Shown: piece by piece, positions 62,198 through 64,000 of the stretch
Numbering within the stretch: position 1 is the stretch's first letter
Layout of the letters: each line of letters begins with the position of its first letter
DNA from: Streptomyces mirabilis
GTDB lineage: Bacteria > Actinomycetota > Actinomycetes > Streptomycetales > Streptomycetaceae
NCBI RefSeq assembly: GCF_018310535.1
Contig: NZ_CP074102.1
Location: 2,232,001-2,296,000 of the forward strand
DNA: 64,000 nucleotides
Reading direction: 5' to 3'
Translations under genes and position numbers: made by a program
The notes under the pieces: generated by a model
What the model was told of the DNA's origin: nothing
Seen by the model: only the letters and a program-made list of their open reading frames with translations
Databases searched by the model: none

Positions 62198-63250
62198 TCA
62201 GATCCTCGGCTGCTGCTGGGTGATGCAGTGGATGCCACCGCCTCCGGCAAAGATCGTACGTGCGTCCACCAGTGTCACCGTCCGCTCGGGGAAGAGCCGT
62301 CGGAAGATGCCGGCCGCGAGCTCGTCGCGCGGGTCGTCGAAGCCGCACAGGACCACGCCGCCGTTGCAGAGGTAGTGGTTGATGTAGGAGTGGTCGGCCC
62401 AGTGGCCGTCGGCCTCCAGGATCGTCGGGGCCTGGACCTCGACGACCTCCAGGCGGCGCCCGCGCGCATCGGTCGCGGCCTTGAGCAGGCCGATGACCTC
62501 CTTCGTCACCTCGTGGTCGGGGTGCGCCGGGTCCGGCTGGGAGTGCGCGACCACGACTCCGGGGCGGGCGAAGGCGGCCACGATGTCGACATGGCCGAGC
62601 GTGCCGAAGCCGTACGGGGGGTAGTCGCCGGTCAGCCCGCGCGGCAGCCAGATCGCCTTGCGGGTGCCGAGGTGGGCGTGGATCTCCGCCTCCACCTGCT
62701 CGCGCGTCCAGTCGGGGTTGCGCTCGGGGCCGAGCTGCACGGTCTCGGTCAGGAGCACGGTGCCCTCGCCGTCGACGTGGATCGCACCGCCCTCGTTGAC
62801 CAGCTTCGAGGCGTACGTCTTCGCCCCCGCGAGGTCCGAGACATACGCGCCGATCTTGGCGTCGTGCTCCCAGCGAGCCCAGTCCTGGGCGCCCCAGCCG
62901 TTGAACGTCCAGTCCACGGCGGCCAGTTCGCCCTTTCCGTTGGTGAGGAAGGTGGGGCCGATGTCACGCATCCAGGCGTCGTCGAGTTCGCGTTCGACGG
63001 TGTCGACGTCCGGGCCGAGCAGCGCCCGGGCCGCCTGCGACTGGCCCGGCCCGCACACGACCGTCACCGGTTCGAACCGGCGGATCGCGCGCGCCACCGC
63101 CGCCCAGGCCGCGCGCGCCTCGGCGAGGTCGTCGGGGTTGTCGAAGGTGGGGTTGGGGCCCGGCCACGCCATCCAGGTGCGCTCGTGCGGGGTCCACTCG
63201 GCGGGCATCCGGAAACCGTCGGCGGCAGGGGTCATGGCGTGCACCTTCAT
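62198..63250 (-). CDS. aguA: agmatine deiminase
   Basis: AguA hydrolyses agmatine to N-carbamoylputrescine and ammonia. The 350-residue protein has WMAWPGPNPTFDN, the substrate-binding ELDDAWMRDIGPTFLTN, EGGAIHVDGEGTVLLTE, and the catalytic Cys342 in FAGGGGIHCITQQQP, so it is complete. Its ATG shares one base with the ureC stop (TGATG), which indicates coupling. Nitrogen released here would complement urease activity. Confidence 0.96.
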   Translation of the reverse strand: MKVHAMTPAADGFRMPAEWTPHERTWMAWPGPNPTFDNPDDLAEARAAWAAVARAIRRFEPVTVVCGPGQSQAARALLGPDVDTVERELDDAWMRDIGPTFLTNGKGELAAVDWTFNGWGAQDWARWEHDAKIGAYVSDLAGAKTYASKLVNEGGAIHVDGEGTVLLTETVQLGPERNPDWTREQVEAEIHAHLGTRKAIWLPRGLTGDYPPYGFGTLGHVDIVAAFARPGVVVAHSQPDPAHPDHEVTKEVIGLLKAATDARGRRLEVVEVQAPTILEADGHWADHSYINHYLCNGGVVLCGFDDPRDELAAGIFRRLFPERTVTLVDARTIFAGGGGIHCITQQQPRI

Positions 63251-64000
63251 CAGAGGAAGTAGAGGCGGTTGAGGGAGACCGAGTCGGCGGGCTCGGAGCG
63301 CAGCGGGTCACCGTCGAGGGTGACCAGGCCGGTGCGCTGGTCGACGTCGACGGATCCCGTACGGGAGTTGAGGCGCAGGTCGGCGGGGCCGATCCCGCGG
63401 GTGCCCCGCACGGCGACTCGGCGCCGGCGTGTCGGCATGAGGTCGCTGCCCTGGTCGAGCGCGGCCTGGGCGACGAAGGCGACCGAGATCTCGGCGGGCG
63501 TCGCGCCGTGCGCCCCGAACTGGGGCCCCAGGACGAGGGGTTCGCAGGTGTCGGTGGCGGCGTTCGGGTCGCCGACTACGCCGTACGCCGGGAAGCCGGA
63601 CTTGAGGACGAGCTGCGGCTTGGCGCCGAAGAACTCCGGGCGCCACAGGACGATGTCGGCGAGCTTGCCGACCTCGATCGAGCCGACCTCGTGGGCGAGC
63701 CCGTGCGCGATGGCGGGGTTGATGGTGAGCTTGGCCATGTAGCGCAGGACGCGCTCGTTGTCGTGGTCCGCGTCCGCCGGGGCGCCGCGCTCGGCCTTCA
63801 TCTTTCCGGCCATCGCGAAGGTGCGGCGTACGGTCTCGCCCGCGCGTCCCATGCCCTGGGCGTCCGAGGAGGTGATCCCGATCGCGCCCAGGTCGTGCAG
63901 CACGTCCTCGGCGCCCATGGTCCCGGCGCGGATCCGGTCGCGGGCCATGGCCGCGTCGCCGGGCAGGTCGGTCTTCAGGTCGTGGACGGAGACGATCATG
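63250..64000 (-). CDS. ureC: urease alpha subunit, C-terminal part (5' end outside window)
   Basis: Only the last ~250 residues are in the window. They match urease alpha from the flap region on: RIRAGTMGAEDVLHDLGAIGITSSDAQGMGRAGE, in blocks, KLTINPAIAHGLAHEVGSIEVGKLADIVLW, in blocks, and the GAHGATPAEISVAFV region. Where canonical ureases read MVCHHL, this one reads SVHDL: the catalytic-type His is kept, but the flap Cys is Val and the next His is Asp. Arginine-rich RRRR and low-complexity ends also differ. It is likely a divergent second urease of the Streptomyces type, active or specialised; activity is not proven. Confidence 0.85.
   Translation of the reverse strand, partial: MIVSVHDLKTDLPGDAAMARDRIRAGTMGAEDVLHDLGAIGITSSDAQGMGRAGETVRRTFAMAGKMKAERGAPADADHDNERVLRYMAKLTINPAIAHGLAHEVGSIEVGKLADIVLWRPEFFGAKPQLVLKSGFPAYGVVGDPNAATDTCEPLVLGPQFGAHGATPAEISVAFVAQAALDQGSDLMPTRRRRVAVRGTRGIGPADLRLNSRTGSVDVDQRTGLVTLDGDPLRSEPADSVSLNRLYFL

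Overview
The window is about 64 kb of high-GC actinomycete chromosome, almost certainly Streptomyces. The evidence is a two-domain HU protein with a lysine-rich tail (HupS type), an IclR-family NdgR divergent from leuCD, an AfsR/SARP regulator, two tandem conservons, an acyl-CoA carboxylase epsilon subunit, frequent GTG starts, and intergenic repeats typical of Streptomyces. I see no phage, IS, integrase, CRISPR or secondary-metabolite cluster. Most of the window is core chromosome with accessory pieces inserted.

Layout. 1-3.5 kb: the end of a TPR protein, a FakA/DAK2-type protein and rpmB. 3.6-8.1 kb: an accessory pair, a SARP-NTPase-TPR regulator and an FAD monooxygenase. 8.1-15.4 kb: a core block of thiL, an Lrp-like RAM-domain protein, a DUF3515 lipoprotein, ddl, gpsA, a PlsC-like acyltransferase, cofC/fbiD, a small cold-shock-like protein and hupS. 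15.7-18.6 kb: leuCD and divergent ndgR. 18.7-20 kb: a DUF4188-type gene divergent from a MerR regulator around a perfect inverted repeat. 20.1-20.6 kb: five tRNA genes (Gln, Glu, Glu, Gln, Glu). 20.7-23.9 kb: a HAD hydrolase, gltX and an FAH-family enzyme. 24-25 kb: repetitive noncoding DNA and a small duplicated-motif ORF. 25.1-35.6 kb: two complete conservons in tandem (kinase-like A, roadblock B, DUF742 C, GTPase D).

35.7-37.5 kb: accE and accB. 38 kb: a YceI-family gene with a clear promoter and palindrome. 38.9-51.2 kb: a signalling and transport region with two two-component systems, each beside an ABC exporter operon, plus a methyltransferase, a DUF4180 protein, and a FUSC-type membrane protein divergent from a MarR regulator. 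51.3-58.1 kb: a secreted TPM protein, then a divergent pair of secreted glycosidases (GH3 and GH30) flanked by direct copies of a composite intergenic repeat. 58.3-64 kb: cimA with an attenuator-like leader, an MHS-type transporter, a TetR regulator, agmatine deiminase and the C-terminal part of a divergent urease alpha subunit.

Common themes are branched-chain amino acid synthesis (leuCD/ndgR, cimA), membrane and cell-wall precursor supply (gpsA, acyltransferase, ddl, accBE), and membrane-proximal signalling. The most interesting sites are the in-frame dispersed repeat at the gltX N-terminus, the permease with a large extracytoplasmic insert, the cimA leader, the apparently homogenised conservon GTPases, the operator-like sites at ndgR, MerR, MarR and yceI, and the small ORF upstream of the conservons. 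All calls come from reading the sequence and translations; no database search was run.
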